Notes: generated from the sequence alone by a model not told the origin. 42,600 bases of DNA from an uncultured Deferribacteraceae bacterium (GCA_947041225.1 CAMRDM010000008.1:1-42600), one strand, 5' to 3'; counted from the first letter of the stretch, positions 1-8,796 are shown. A program made the numbers and translations.

Positions 1-342
1 GCATGTGTGATATTTGGATCAAGTGGGATAGGTTTGTTGGGCTAGGATAAGTAGGCAAGTATGTGTGATGTTTAGATCAAGTGGGCTAGGCTAAGTTAGC
101 AAGTATGTGTGATGTTTAGATCAAGTGGGCTAGGTTTGTGGGGCTAGGTTAAGTTGGCAAGCATGTGTGATATTTGGATCAAGTGGGCTAGGTTTGTGGG
201 GCTAGGTTAAGTTGGTAAGCATGTGTGATATTTGGATCAAGTGGGCTAGGTTTGTTGGGCTAGGTTAAGTTGGCAAGCATGTGTGATATTTGGATCAAGT
301 ATGCAAGTGGGCTAACTTATATAAATTGCAAGCATGTGTGAT
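1..342. repeat. 58-bp tandem repeat array, cut by window start
   Basis: Units start at about 1, 59, 103, 161, 219, 277 and 332, each opening with GCATGTGTGA or GTATGTGTGA. The usual period is 58 bp. The unit at 103 follows a 44-bp unit that lacks one internal 14-bp piece, and the last unit is decayed. Each full unit carries GGGCTAGGTTTG and then GGGCTAGGTTAAG, an internal repeat 14 bp apart, so CTAG (rare in many bacterial genomes) occurs eight times. Units abut with no spacers, and 58 is not a multiple of 3, so this is neither CRISPR nor coding. It probably continues upstream of the window. Confidence 0.9.
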
Positions 343-365
343 AGCAAAAGTTCAGTTTAGTAAAT

Positions 366-430
366 TAAGTTAATAACTTAGATTAAGTTCAATTACAATT
401 TAATTTAGGCTAAGTTAATAACTTAGATTA
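366..430. promoter_or_regulatory. Paired palindromes upstream of fabG, possible operator
   Basis: The 20-mer TAAGTTAATAACTTAGATTA occurs exactly at 366-385 and 411-430, 45 bp apart (about four helical turns). Its first 15 bases are a near-perfect palindrome (TAAGTTA-A-TAACTTA). The pair lies 72-136 bp upstream of the fabG start, where a promoter for the fatty-acid genes is expected. A dimeric repressor could bind both copies. I do not recognise it as a known FapR, FabR or FabT site. It could also be a decayed edge of the repeat array, which contains similar GGCTAAGTTAG words. Confidence 0.45.
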
Positions 431-501
431 CTGTTGGTAAAGAAAGTAGTTTTTATTAAATTAAATTACTTGTTTAAAACTCTTAAAGAGGATAAAAGAA
501 A

Positions 502-1248
502 ATGATATTACAAGATAAAGTAGCGATAGTTACAGGTTCATCAAGAGGGATAGGAGCAGCGATAGCTGAAAAACTTGCATCAGCAGGTGCATCAGTTATA
601 GTTAACTACTCATCATCAGCGAGCCATGCAGAGCAGGTTGTTTCAAACATTACATCAGCAGGTGGCAAGGCTATTGCTGTGAAAGCTTCTGTTAATAGTG
701 AAGATGATATAAAAATGCTTTTTGAAGTAGCAGAGAAAGAGTTTTCTACAACAGCAGATATTCTTGTAAATAACGCAGGTATAACTAGAGATAACCTTCT
801 TATAAGAATGAAGAACGAAGAGTTTGATGATGTTATAGATACCAATGTTCGTTCGGTATTTTTATCAACAAGACTTGCAGCGATACAGATGATGAAAAAA
901 CGTTACGGAAAGATAATTAATATATCAAGTATAGTAGGGTTCTCAGGAAACCCAGGACAGTTTAATTATGTTGCATCAAAAGCAGCATTAACAGGTATGA
1001 CAAAGTCAGCAGCGCTAGAGTTAGCTTCAAGAGGAATTAGAGTTAACGCTATAGCTCCGGGTTTTATTGAGACAGATATGACAGCAGGCTTAAAAGATGA
1101 ATTTAAAGATGAGTATAAGAAAAAGATACCACTTAAAAGTTTCGGTACAGCGAATGATATAGCAGAAGCTGCACTGTATTTAGCATCACCAGTATCAGAT
1201 TATATAACTGGTCAGACGCTACATATTAATGGCGGATTATATTTATAA
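502..1248 (+). CDS. fabG: 3-oxoacyl-[acyl-carrier-protein] reductase FabG
   Basis: Cytoplasmic NADPH-dependent reductase of type II fatty-acid synthesis, reducing 3-oxoacyl-ACP to 3-hydroxyacyl-ACP. The 248 residues match the usual FabG length. The short-chain dehydrogenase signatures are present: TGSSRGIG at 11-18 (nucleotide binding), NNAG at 90-93, the catalytic serine near 142-143 and YVASK with Tyr156 and Lys160. The ATG follows an AAGAGG-type ribosome site. It is the first gene of a run with acpP and fabF, a common fab order, and the paired palindromes at 366-430 may regulate it. Other short-chain dehydrogenases look similar, but length and neighbours make FabG secure. Confidence 0.96.
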   Translation: MILQDKVAIVTGSSRGIGAAIAEKLASAGASVIVNYSSSASHAEQVVSNITSAGGKAIAVKASVNSEDDIKMLFEVAEKEFSTTADILVNNAGITRDNLLIRMKNEEFDDVIDTNVRSVFLSTRLAAIQMMKKRYGKIINISSIVGFSGNPGQFNYVASKAALTGMTKSAALELASRGIRVNAIAPGFIETDMTAGLKDEFKDEYKKKIPLKSFGTANDIAEAALYLASPVSDYITGQTLHINGGLYL

Positions 1249-1319
1249 TTTCATTGCTTTAAAATGTAATGTATAATAAAAAATAGAAAGAAGTAACTAT
1301 ATTTAGAGGAGGAAGTTAA

Positions 1320-1556
1320 ATGTCTACTATTGATGAGAAAGTTCAGAAGATAATAAGTACTCAGTTAAACGTTGATGAGGCTGATGTAAAACCAGAGGCA
1401 TCATTTATTGATGATTTGGGTGCAGATTCACTTGACACAGTACAGTTAATCATGGCTTTAGAAGAAGAGTTTGGTATCGAAATACCAGATGAAGAGTCTG
1501 TAAAAATTAAAACTGTTGTTGACGCTTTAGATTATATTAAAGCAAATTCTAAGTAA
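1320..1556 (+). CDS. acpP: Acyl carrier protein
   Basis: Small acidic carrier that holds growing acyl chains on a 4'-phosphopantetheine arm. It has 78 residues, the normal size. The attachment motif DSLD is present with Ser37 as the modified residue, within [10 protein letters not shown]. The helix-rich acidic sequence is typical. The ribosome site GAGGAGGAAG sits just upstream and is stronger than that of fabG, fitting the high demand for ACP. It lies 71 bp after fabG and 80 bp before fabF, and is followed by a hairpin at 1581-1609. It supplies fabF downstream and, indirectly, LpxC substrate synthesis. Confidence 0.97.
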   Translation: MSTIDEKVQKIISTQLNVDEADVKPEASFIDDLGADSLDTVQLIMALEEEFGIEIPDEESVKIKTVVDALDYIKANSK

Positions 1557-1580
1557 TAGTATTATAATTATTAGAGTTAT

Positions 1581-1609
1581 GAGGGTATATTTATTATAAG
1601 TATACCCTC
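1581..1609 (+). other. Hairpin between acpP and fabF
   Basis: GAGGGTATA (1581-1589) and TATACCCTC (1601-1609) form a perfect 9-bp stem with an 11-base loop. No run of T follows, so it is unlikely to be a full intrinsic terminator. It could stabilise the acpP message or be a processing site that lets ACP be made in excess of FabF, which is inference. Confidence 0.55.
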
Positions 1610-1636
1610 AATACTTTATGATTAGGAGGGGTAATT

Positions 1637-2881
1637 TTGAGTAAAAGACGAATAGTTATCACTGGATTAGGAATGGTGAGTCCTATTGGTAACTCAGTTA
1701 AAGAGAACTGGGACTCAATTCTTGTAGGTAAGAGTGGTGCAGGTAATATAACAAGATTTGATGTATCAGATTTTCCAGTTAAAATAGCGGCAGAAGTAAA
1801 GAATTTTGATCCTGAAAATTATGTTGATAAAAAAGATGTAAAGAAGTTTGATCTATTTATATTTTATGCGTTGGCAGCGGCGAAGGAAGCATTTCTTCAT
1901 TCTGGTTTAGCAGAAAGTGGTTTTGATCCATATAGAGTTGGTGTAGCGATCGGTTCAGGTATAGGTGGATTCTATACTATCGAGCAATCACATGAAACGA
2001 TAAGAACAGCTGGTACGAGAAGAGTTTCACCTTTTTTTATTCCTGCTGCGATAATTAATATGGCTAACGGACTTGTATCTATGAAGTTTCAGTTAAAAGG
2101 TCCTAATATATCAATTGTTACAGCTTGTGCATCAGGTACACATTCTATTGGTGATGCGTCTCGTATTATTGAAAGAGGCGATGCTGATGTTATGGTAGCA
2201 GGTGGAGCTGAAGCTGCAGTTACTCCATTGAGTGTTGCTGGGTTTAGCAATATGAGAGCGTTATCAAGAAGAAATGATGAGCCTACGAAGGCGAGTAGAC
2301 CGTTTGAGAAAAATAGAGATGGCTTTTTAATCGGAGAAGGTTCAGGTGTAGTCGTTCTAGAATCTCTTGAACATGCTATTGCTCGTGGTGCAAAAATATA
2401 CGGTGAAGTAGTTGGTTACGGAATGACAGGTGATGCTTATCATATAACTATGCCAGATGAGACAGGTTCAGGTGCATCAAGATGTATGAACTTAGCATTA
2501 AAAGATGCGAATATTTCTCCTGAGGATATAGGTTATATAAATGCTCATGGAACATCAACACCGTTCAACGATGTTATAGAGACTAGAGCTATGAAACAAG
2601 TTTTTGGTGATTATGCTTATAAAGTAAAAATCTCATCAACAAAATCTATGACTGGACACCTTTTAGGTGCAGCTGGAGCAGTAGAGGGGATATACTCAGT
2701 ACTTGCTCTAAATCATTCAATTGTCCCTGCAACGATCAATCTTGATACTCCTGATGAGGAATGTGATTTAAATTACACTCCTAATAAGTGTGTTGCGTTA
2801 GATGCAGAGTATGCACTATCGAACTCTTTTGGTTTTGGTGGAACAAATGCAACATTAGTATTTAAAAAATATGTTGGGTAA
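1637..2881 (+). CDS. fabF: 3-oxoacyl-[acyl-carrier-protein] synthase II FabF
   Basis: Condensing enzyme that elongates acyl-ACP with malonyl-ACP. It has 414 residues, the normal FabF length. The Cys-His-His triad is visible: Cys164 in [10 protein letters not shown], His304 in [11 protein letters not shown] and His341 in [11 protein letters not shown]. The C-terminal [11 protein letters not shown] glycine-rich loop is intact. The start is TTG, chosen because AGGAGGGG lies at the right distance upstream and the protein then begins [15 protein letters not shown], the expected N-terminus. It overlaps rnc by 11 bp, so the two are probably translationally coupled. Confidence 0.96.
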   Translation: MSKRRIVITGLGMVSPIGNSVKENWDSILVGKSGAGNITRFDVSDFPVKIAAEVKNFDPENYVDKKDVKKFDLFIFYALAAAKEAFLHSGLAESGFDPYRVGVAIGSGIGGFYTIEQSHETIRTAGTRRVSPFFIPAAIINMANGLVSMKFQLKGPNISIVTACASGTHSIGDASRIIERGDADVMVAGGAEAAVTPLSVAGFSNMRALSRRNDEPTKASRPFEKNRDGFLIGEGSGVVVLESLEHAIARGAKIYGEVVGYGMTGDAYHITMPDETGSGASRCMNLALKDANISPEDIGYINAHGTSTPFNDVIETRAMKQVFGDYAYKVKISSTKSMTGHLLGAAGAVEGIYSVLALNHSIVPATINLDTPDEECDLNYTPNKCVALDAEYALSNSFGFGGTNATLVFKKYVG

Positions 2882-3587
2882 GTTAGTAAAAAATCTTGAT
2901 GAACTTGAAAATATTATTAACTATTCATTTAAAAATAAAGAGTTGCTGATTGAAGCATTAACTCATAATTCATATTCAAATGAGAATAACCTTGCATATA
3001 ACTATGAAAGGCTAGAGTTCTTAGGTGATTCGGTATTGCAGCTGATTATATCAGATTATATATTGAAAAACTTTTCTGGTTTTGCAGAAGGGGAGATGAG
3101 TCAATTACGGGCTTATCTTGTGAGTGAAGATTTTTTAGCGTTTCTTGCAAGAGAGTTTTATCTTCAAGATTTTATTAAGTTAGGTAAGGGTGAAATTTTA
3201 TCTAATGTTCATAGATATCCGTCAATATTAGCTGATGCTTTTGAATCCTTAATAGCAGCGATATATCTTGATAGTGATTTTGATATTGCAAAGGATTTTG
3301 TTATAGGGTTCTTTAAGGACTCTATACATATCGCTGTAAAGGATCAGTTATTTATAGATGAAAAGGGAGAGCTACAACGCTTATCGCAGAAATTTTTCAA
3401 GGTGATGCCTGTTTATACAGTTATTAGTAGTAGTGGTAGAGATCACGATAAAGAGTTCATTATTGAAGTTTCTGTGAATGATATAATAAAGGCTACGGCT
3501 ACTGGTAAGAGTAAGAAGTCTGCTGAGAAATCGGCAGCATTAATTGCAATAAAAAAGATGAAAAAAATGGTAAACACTGATCAATAA
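2871..3587 (+). CDS. rnc: Ribonuclease III
   Basis: Double-stranded RNA endonuclease used in rRNA processing and mRNA turnover. Of 238 residues, the first part carries the RNase III signature [13 protein letters not shown] with its acidic metal ligands, and a second acidic cluster, [16 protein letters not shown], follows. The C-terminal third is a double-stranded RNA-binding domain ending in a lysine- and alanine-rich helix. The ATG lies inside the end of fabF, 11 bp before that gene finishes. The acpP-fabF-rnc order is widespread. Its own 3' end overlaps the apparent start of the next gene. Confidence 0.96.
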   Translation: MLGKLVKNLDELENIINYSFKNKELLIEALTHNSYSNENNLAYNYERLEFLGDSVLQLIISDYILKNFSGFAEGEMSQLRAYLVSEDFLAFLAREFYLQDFIKLGKGEILSNVHRYPSILADAFESLIAAIYLDSDFDIAKDFVIGFFKDSIHIAVKDQLFIDEKGELQRLSQKFFKVMPVYTVISSSGRDHDKEFIIEVSVNDIIKATATGKSKKSAEKSAALIAIKKMKKMVNTDQ

Positions 3588-4623
3588 GAACGATAAAACC
3601 AAAAAAATCATTCCAATATTTATTCCGTTTCTAGGTTGCACTAGGAGATGTATCTATTGCAATCAGAACTTAATTACTGGTGTTAAGATATCGGATGATG
3701 ATTTTTTTAAAAATGTCAACGATCAGTATAATCGTTTCTCAAAATTTTCTAATAAGTTTGATACGATCGCATATTACGGTGGCAATTTCGGTGAGCTTGA
3801 TAAAAGTTTAAGGATTGAGTTATACGATTATGCTAATAAATTAAAATTCAAAAATATCCATTTCTCTACATCTCCTGAAACAATAACTGATGAATTAATT
3901 CAAGAAATCAAAAAATATAATATCACTTTAGTTGAGCTTGGAGTACAGTCATTAGATGATAATACTATAGCTTCAAACGGAAGAGGTTACACATTTGATG
4001 ATGTTGAAAAAGCGATAGATTTGATCTCTAAAATATCTGATGTTGGTGTACAGGTGATGATCGGGATGTATAATCAAACTACTTTATCTGTGATTGATGA
4101 TGCAAAAAAACTTTCAACTTATCCTATAAAAACTGTTAGAATTTATCCAACAGTTGTGATAAAAGATACCGTACTTGAAAGTTACTACAATAAAGGTGAG
4201 TATCAAGTTATGGAGCTTGCAGATAGTATACTTATATCTGCCACGGCGTATATTATCTACAGGTATCACCATATTGATGTACTACGATTATCACTACCTG
4301 ATAATATAGATATGGATAATAATATCGTTGCTGGATTATATCATCCTGCGTACGGTGATATTGTTAAGACGGCGATCTCTCTATATTATTTAGAGTTAGG
4401 TGGCGAGTTTAGAGGTAGTAAACAAGATATATATAATTACTCTGGATACAGATCTATAATAAGAGAGAAGTATGTAGATAAGTTTATAGATGATGATAGT
4501 GTAGAGTGTATTAAGTTTGATAAGATAGTAGATTTTATTTATAAAAGGAGTGAGGGCTTTGAGGATAACAGCAGGCTACTTAAAAGCGAGACAGCTAAAA
4601 TTATTAAAAAACTCAGATATTAG
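3577..4623 (+). CDS. Radical SAM protein, non-canonical start
   Basis: Iron-sulfur, S-adenosylmethionine radical enzyme; the exact reaction is unknown to me. The frame is open from 3574 and encodes [20 protein letters not shown] followed by the cluster motif Cys-x3-Cys-x2-Cys (Cys21, Cys25, Cys28 from the chosen start), then a YYGGNFG stretch. IPIFIPxLGC is the N-terminus expected for a family of Elp3-like/YhcC-like radical SAM proteins. No ATG, GTG or TTG exists in frame before 4021, which would remove the cluster domain. CTG at 3577 is the best guess, giving 348 residues. It overlaps rnc by 11 bp and rsmD by 65 bp, so coupling to rnc could help initiation. A sequencing error is also possible. 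Confidence 0.75.
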   Translation: MINKNDKTKKIIPIFIPFLGCTRRCIYCNQNLITGVKISDDDFFKNVNDQYNRFSKFSNKFDTIAYYGGNFGELDKSLRIELYDYANKLKFKNIHFSTSPETITDELIQEIKKYNITLVELGVQSLDDNTIASNGRGYTFDDVEKAIDLISKISDVGVQVMIGMYNQTTLSVIDDAKKLSTYPIKTVRIYPTVVIKDTVLESYYNKGEYQVMELADSILISATAYIIYRYHHIDVLRLSLPDNIDMDNNIVAGLYHPAYGDIVKTAISLYYLELGGEFRGSKQDIYNYSGYRSIIREKYVDKFIDDDSVECIKFDKIVDFIYKRSEGFEDNSRLLKSETAKIIKKLRY

Positions 4624-5089
4624 GCCAACGACAGATAAACTTCGTTCGATGATTTTTTCAATTTTGAGTACAGATATTATCGATGCATCAGTCATCGATA
4701 TTTTTTGTGGTACAGGAGCGTTTGGAATTGAAGCTATAAGTAGGGGTGCAAAATCTGTAGCGTTTATAGATAGAAATATTGATGCGTTAAAAGCTAATAT
4801 AAATTTAATTTCAGATAAAGAGTACAGTATAGTTAAGAAAGATTTTTTAAAGTTTAGCGATAAGAGTAGCGTTGTGTATGATATTGTTTTTATAGATCCA
4901 CCGTACGGAGTTTATAGTAGTAAAAGTATATTAGATGTTGTTCATGAGAATATGTTATTGAGTGAGAATGCCACTATAATTTATGAAGAGTTTTATAAAA
5001 CAGATTTTCCACCACACGATCTATTTAATATATATGATGAAAGAAGAGCGGGAGATACAACCTTAAGGTTTCTCGTTAAAAAAATATAA
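4559..5089 (+). CDS. rsmD: 16S rRNA (guanine-N2)-methyltransferase RsmD
   Basis: Methylates G966 of 16S rRNA (E. coli numbering) with S-adenosylmethionine. It has 176 residues from this start. The N-terminus MRITAGYLKARQL matches the family (MRIxxGxxKGRxL), followed by RPTTDKLRSMIFSIL, the SAM loop VIDIFCGTGAFGIEAISRGA and the catalytic motif FIDPPYG. TTG at 4559 is preferred to GTG at 4550 because AAGGAG (4545-4550) sits 8 bases before it, while the GTG would overlap that site. It overlaps the radical SAM gene by 65 bp and precedes coaD, a very common pairing. Confidence 0.93.
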   Translation: MRITAGYLKARQLKLLKNSDIRPTTDKLRSMIFSILSTDIIDASVIDIFCGTGAFGIEAISRGAKSVAFIDRNIDALKANINLISDKEYSIVKKDFLKFSDKSSVVYDIVFIDPPYGVYSSKSILDVVHENMLLSENATIIYEEFYKTDFPPHDLFNIYDERRAGDTTLRFLVKKI

Positions 5090-5172
5090 TAATAGTTAAT
5101 CGTATCAAATTGTTGTAAACTATACATATTACGAAGTTAGTAATTATATTATAAACTGGTGAGGAGGGGTTA

Positions 5173-5658
5173 ATGATTGGAGTATATCCAGGTTCTTTTG
5201 ATCCTTTAACTTTAGGGCATTACGATATAGTTGAAAGAGCAAATAAAATATTTGACGAACTGTATGTTGTTATAATGAATAATAACGAGAAGAACACTTT
5301 TTTTTCTATTGAAGAGAGAGTGGATATGGCAAAAAATGCTTTAAAGGATTTTAAAAAAGTTAAGGTTGAGAGTTATTCAGGTTTAATGGTAGATTACTTT
5401 AAATTAAAGCAGGCTGATTATATTGTAAGAGGTCTTAGAGCGGTATCAGATTTTGAGTATGAGTTACAGATGGCGCTTATGAATAGAAGTTTAGATTGTT
5501 CAGTAGAGACGTTGTTCCTGATGACTTCGCAGAAATATATATTTTTAAGTTCTAGTACGGTTAAGGATATCGCTGGCTATAAGGGTGATATTTCTAAATT
5601 TGTTCCACCGTACGTTCAAGAAAAGATAACAGAGAAGATTGATAAGTTAGATAAATAA
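5173..5658 (+). CDS. coaD: Phosphopantetheine adenylyltransferase
   Basis: Fourth step of coenzyme A synthesis, joining ATP and 4'-phosphopantetheine to give dephospho-CoA. It has 161 residues, the normal length. The N-terminal GVYPGSFDPLTLGHYDIVERA contains the nucleotidyltransferase T/HxGH-type motif (TLGH), and the YIVRGLRAVSDFEYE and FLSSSTVKDIA motifs bind substrate and ATP. A strong GAGGAGGGG ribosome site precedes the ATG. The product feeds the 4'-phosphopantetheine arm of the ACP encoded upstream. A terminator at 5739 closes the run. Confidence 0.97.
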   Translation: MIGVYPGSFDPLTLGHYDIVERANKIFDELYVVIMNNNEKNTFFSIEERVDMAKNALKDFKKVKVESYSGLMVDYFKLKQADYIVRGLRAVSDFEYELQMALMNRSLDCSVETLFLMTSQKYIFLSSSTVKDIAGYKGDISKFVPPYVQEKITEKIDKLDK

Positions 5659-5738
5659 TATATGTGTATAAAATATTATTAAGTTGTTTAATGTAGGTAC
5701 GAGGATATTGTGATATGAAGTATAGATAGATAATATGT

Positions 5739-5772
5739 AACTCTACTCTTGATTAGGAGTAGAGTTTTTTTG
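5739..5772 (+). terminator. Intrinsic terminator after coaD
   Basis: ACTCTACTC (5740-5748) pairs with GAGTAGAGT (5757-5765) around an 8-base loop, and a run of seven T follows. It is the clearest terminator in the window, 80 bp after coaD, and protects the convergent thiS gene from read-through. The other side of the stem has no T run, so it acts in one direction. Confidence 0.85.
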
Positions 5773-5866
5773 TTAAATATTGTTATTGGAATATCTCATT
5801 AAGCACGCTTGTTGAATATTATTATAGTTGCTAAATAATTGTAAATATTATTGCTTATAATATGTT

Positions 5867-6070
5867 TTATCCACCACCAACAAAATTTATAAGTTCAATT
5901 ACGTCGTTTTCTTGAAGCGTAATATTTTCAAAATCTGCATACAATATTATATCACGATTAAGTTCTACAACAACTGATTTCGGATTGAGGTTGTATGTAT
6001 TTATTATATCCATTATAGATTGATTTTCTTTGATTTCACTATCTTTTCCGTTACATTTAATTTTAATCAT
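5867..6070 (-). CDS. thiS: Sulfur carrier protein ThiS
   Basis: Ubiquitin-like sulfur carrier for the thiazole part of thiamine. It has 67 residues, the normal size, beginning MIKIKCNGKD and ending FVGGG. The C-terminal Gly-Gly is the site that is adenylated and then thiocarboxylated. Its ATG overlaps the end of thiF by 8 bp, so they are translated together. No thiG, thiH or thiE follows; the next gene on this side is coaD on the other strand. Those genes must be elsewhere, or the pair serves another sulfur pathway. Confidence 0.88.
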   Translation of the reverse strand: MIKIKCNGKDSEIKENQSIMDIINTYNLNPKSVVVELNRDIILYADFENITLQENDVIELINFVGGG

Positions 6071-6884
6071 TTAAACTTTCTCCTAAGATATATCTAACAG
6101 CAATATTCGCTTGAATATTTGCCGCAACTGCGACCCGTGTTGCCATAAGTCCAGCACCTTTTTTTGCTTCGTGTTCAAAATCTCCTACGATGATTGCACG
6201 ATCAGAGATTTTTTTATATGTGAAACTAGATGTATCGTAAACACCAGCGATACCTGATGCTCCTATGATATATGATGCTTTAAGATATTTCAACACAGAT
6301 GATATAATCATACTTTTTGTTTCAGCACCATCTACTGCTTCGATTACAACTTCGTAATCTTTTAATATTTCAACTATATTTTCAGCTGTAACTTTAAGAG
6401 GTGTTTTCTCTAACTTTACGAACGGATTAATTCTTTTAAGTGTTTCTTCAATAGCATCAGTTTTATACATCCATAGTTGATCGAGAAAGTATTGTTGACG
6501 ATTAATATTAGATGGTTCGACGTGATCGAAATCTATTAATTTTAATTTTCCAACTCCCATGCGTGCAAGTGAAATTGCTATGTTAGATCCAAGTCCCCCT
6601 AAACCTATAATCGCAACTTTAGATTGTTTTAGTTTTTCGTATACAAATGGAGTATGACGAGCAGAGATTAATGATTCTAACTCATCATTGGAGGGCTGTA
6701 TATTCTTTTTAATAATTGCTAATTTATCACTTTCTTGAAGAGTATCCTCAAGGTTTGCACTGTAACCGTTATGATATATTATACTATTTTCTTGATTATA
6801 TTTATCAGATAAGTTATCGATATCTTTTACTTGAGTGGTTTTTTTTACAGCGATAATCTTTCCGTTAAGTTCTATTTTTATCAT
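6063..6884 (-). CDS. thiF: ThiS adenylyltransferase ThiF with N-terminal ThiS-like domain
   Basis: E1-like enzyme that adenylates the C-terminus of ThiS. Residues 1-60 or so resemble a ThiS/ubiquitin-like domain lacking the terminal Gly-Gly. The rest is the Rossmann adenylation domain with VAIIGLGGLGSNIAISLARMGVG (ATP binding), LIDFDHVEPSNINRQQYF and VVIEAVDGAETK. The layout resembles the ThiF form found in clostridia and some anaerobes. I chose ATG at 6884 (273 residues) over one 36 bases earlier because AGAGGAAC lies just before it and the protein then starts MIKIELNGK, like ThiS. It overlaps comEC by 20 bp. Confidence 0.87.
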   Translation of the reverse strand: MIKIELNGKIIAVKKTTQVKDIDNLSDKYNQENSIIYHNGYSANLEDTLQESDKLAIIKKNIQPSNDELESLISARHTPFVYEKLKQSKVAIIGLGGLGSNIAISLARMGVGKLKLIDFDHVEPSNINRQQYFLDQLWMYKTDAIEETLKRINPFVKLEKTPLKVTAENIVEILKDYEVVIEAVDGAETKSMIISSVLKYLKASYIIGASGIAGVYDTSSFTYKKISDRAIIVGDFEHEAKKGAGLMATRVAVAANIQANIAVRYILGESLND

Positions 6885-8796
6885 ATTGTTCCTCTTGATT
6901 AATTTCAATTTCTCCATCATGGGAGATGGCTATTATCCCTTTATTACTACTCTCTAAAATATTATCTGCTTCGAACTTATTTCTATATATTATATACTGA
7001 GTAGCTTTATTGATGTTATTACTATTTATAGTATTTGATTTTGTTATATAATTTAGTTTACAATTTTTATCGTTAAACTTATTGAGACAGATACTTTCAA
7101 AATCTGTACCTTCATTTTTAATTTTAATATATTGATTAGTAGATGAGAAAACTCTAATCATTCCGTAGTCGAATTTTTTAACACCGTACTGTGCAAGGAT
7201 CGGTAGAAGTTTATATTTAAATTGTGAAACTGAACCTGAAAAATATACCTCACTTCTATTATCATTAAAAGATATAAACCCTTTAGTTGATCCGATAAAA
7301 TCTGGAAAGATATATGCAGGCTTATTTTGTGGAGGGTAGAAAAATATCAGTAGTGCAAATATAGCAAGATATTTATATTTAGATGTCAATGTGATTACAG
7401 CAAACATTATGGTTATAATGAGTGCAGAGAGTGGAATATTTTTTAATGTGAATGTAAAATATGTTAAGTTATAGATTGTATCTAAAACGATGAGCGATAT
7501 TTTTTCAACAAAAATAAGTGCATCTATAAATAAGCTTGGAGTTATAACTGTGAGTATCCCTAAGATGATCTGCATGTAAATAAATGGTAACATAATAACT
7601 GTTGATACGATGCTTGCAAAATTAGTTGTTCCGAAATAATATAGTGATATCGGAGTCGTTAATATAGTGGCTGCAACTCCAACCATAATCATAGTTGATA
7701 GATAAGATTTTATGTTGTAACTGTTTTTATTACTACTATTATCGTTGTTACTACTATCTTTATATCTATCGTTATTAAGTAGGTATAATATTCCAAACAC
7801 TGCGGCGAATGATAGAAGGAACGAAATATCGGTAATTGTGTTAGGTGAGAAGATTATAAATAACGATGCAAGTATAAGTAAAAACTTTTTACTATTTGTT
7901 GCGTAGTCGAAGAGGTATGTAGAGATAAAGAAGATTGTGAAGAGTGATGCTCTAAGTACGGTTATCGAAAATCCTGCGACAGGTATCATGAGTATTAATA
8001 TGATAGCAAGTGGAATTAATCTAAGTTTAAATGGTAGGAAGATTAGTAAGGTTATAACAATGGTAACGATTATACCTATGTGCATTCCAGATATAGCGAG
8101 TAGGTGTGCTAGTCCTGTGATAATATATTTATCCCTAACAGCATCGTTGATATAACTTTTATCACCGAAGATTAACGCTTGAGGTAAGGTAAGTTTTCCA
8201 CCAGAGAGATAGTAGAGATCGTTAAGTTTATCTGATCTAAATTTAATTATATTTGATATGATCGGCAGTTTTATTTGAGTATAATTGTCAGGTAGTTGAA
8301 ACTGTTTTCTATAGTAGTTTTCACTTTTTTTAATTAGTTTTAGATCAGCGTAGATGAGATCCCCTTGAGTGAACTTGTCTGCTAGAGTTTTATCTACGAT
8401 AATGTTGGATTTTATAGTTCGTAGGAGTACTTTATCATTGTAATATTCAGATTTATCAATAACTATATAGAGGTTTACTAGAAATATATTTGTGATTAAG
8501 TATATCGTGATAAGTATAATAGCATTTTTTAGTTTAAACGATATTAATATGGTGATAATTGCGATTACCATTGCAATTATAGGATCATATCTGTATACTA
8601 CAGCTGTAATTATAGCTAAAAAGAGTAATCTTGTGGTAGCGGAGTTAAAGTTACTCAATATTTTCTTTTTAATACTATATATATACATGTTGGATTTTAG
8701 CAATATAAAATTAATAGTACAAGTCAAAAAAGTTAAAGAAATAGAGTATAGATTGTTTTTACGAGCGAATGAGCGTTTAAAAATATGTATTAACAT
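6865..8796 (-). CDS. comEC: ComEC/Rec2-type DNA uptake channel
   Basis: Inner-membrane channel protein of DNA transformation. The 643-residue product has many hydrophobic segments, an N-terminal soluble loop (about 110-200) and the Competence core motif GLAHLLAISGMHIGI near residue 230, then further membrane helices to about 480. The C-terminal part is about 150 residues and shows no HxHxDH motif, so the metallo-beta-lactamase-like nuclease domain of full ComEC seems absent or degenerate. The start is unsure: ATG at 8796 lacks a good ribosome site, and ATG at 8688 is an alternative. It is divergent from lpxC with only 45 bp between. No other competence gene lies here, so uptake function is unproven. 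Confidence 0.8.
   Translation of the reverse strand: MLIHIFKRSFARKNNLYSISLTFLTCTINFILLKSNMYIYSIKKKILSNFNSATTRLLFLAIITAVVYRYDPIIAMVIAIITILISFKLKNAIILITIYLITNIFLVNLYIVIDKSEYYNDKVLLRTIKSNIIVDKTLADKFTQGDLIYADLKLIKKSENYYRKQFQLPDNYTQIKLPIISNIIKFRSDKLNDLYYLSGGKLTLPQALIFGDKSYINDAVRDKYIITGLAHLLAISGMHIGIIVTIVITLLIFLPFKLRLIPLAIILILMIPVAGFSITVLRASLFTIFFISTYLFDYATNSKKFLLILASLFIIFSPNTITDISFLLSFAAVFGILYLLNNDRYKDSSNNDNSSNKNSYNIKSYLSTMIMVGVAATILTTPISLYYFGTTNFASIVSTVIMLPFIYMQIILGILTVITPSLFIDALIFVEKISLIVLDTIYNLTYFTFTLKNIPLSALIITIMFAVITLTSKYKYLAIFALLIFFYPPQNKPAYIFPDFIGSTKGFISFNDNRSEVYFSGSVSQFKYKLLPILAQYGVKKFDYGMIRVFSSTNQYIKIKNEGTDFESICLNKFNDKNCKLNYITKSNTINSNNINKATQYIIYRNKFEADNILESSNKGIIAISHDGEIEINQEEQYDKNRT

Noticed and set aside
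1-342. Possible CRISPR array
   Set aside because: Units are directly abutting and internally similar, with no unique spacers and no cas genes.
3588-4020. Radical SAM gene as a pseudogene or a gap without a gene
   Set aside because: The frame is open from 3574 with an intact Cys-x3-Cys-x2-Cys motif; only the start codon is unusual.
5773-5866. Terminator for thiS on the minus strand
   Set aside because: Only weak AT stems (such as ATATTAT/ATAATAT) with no T run on that strand.
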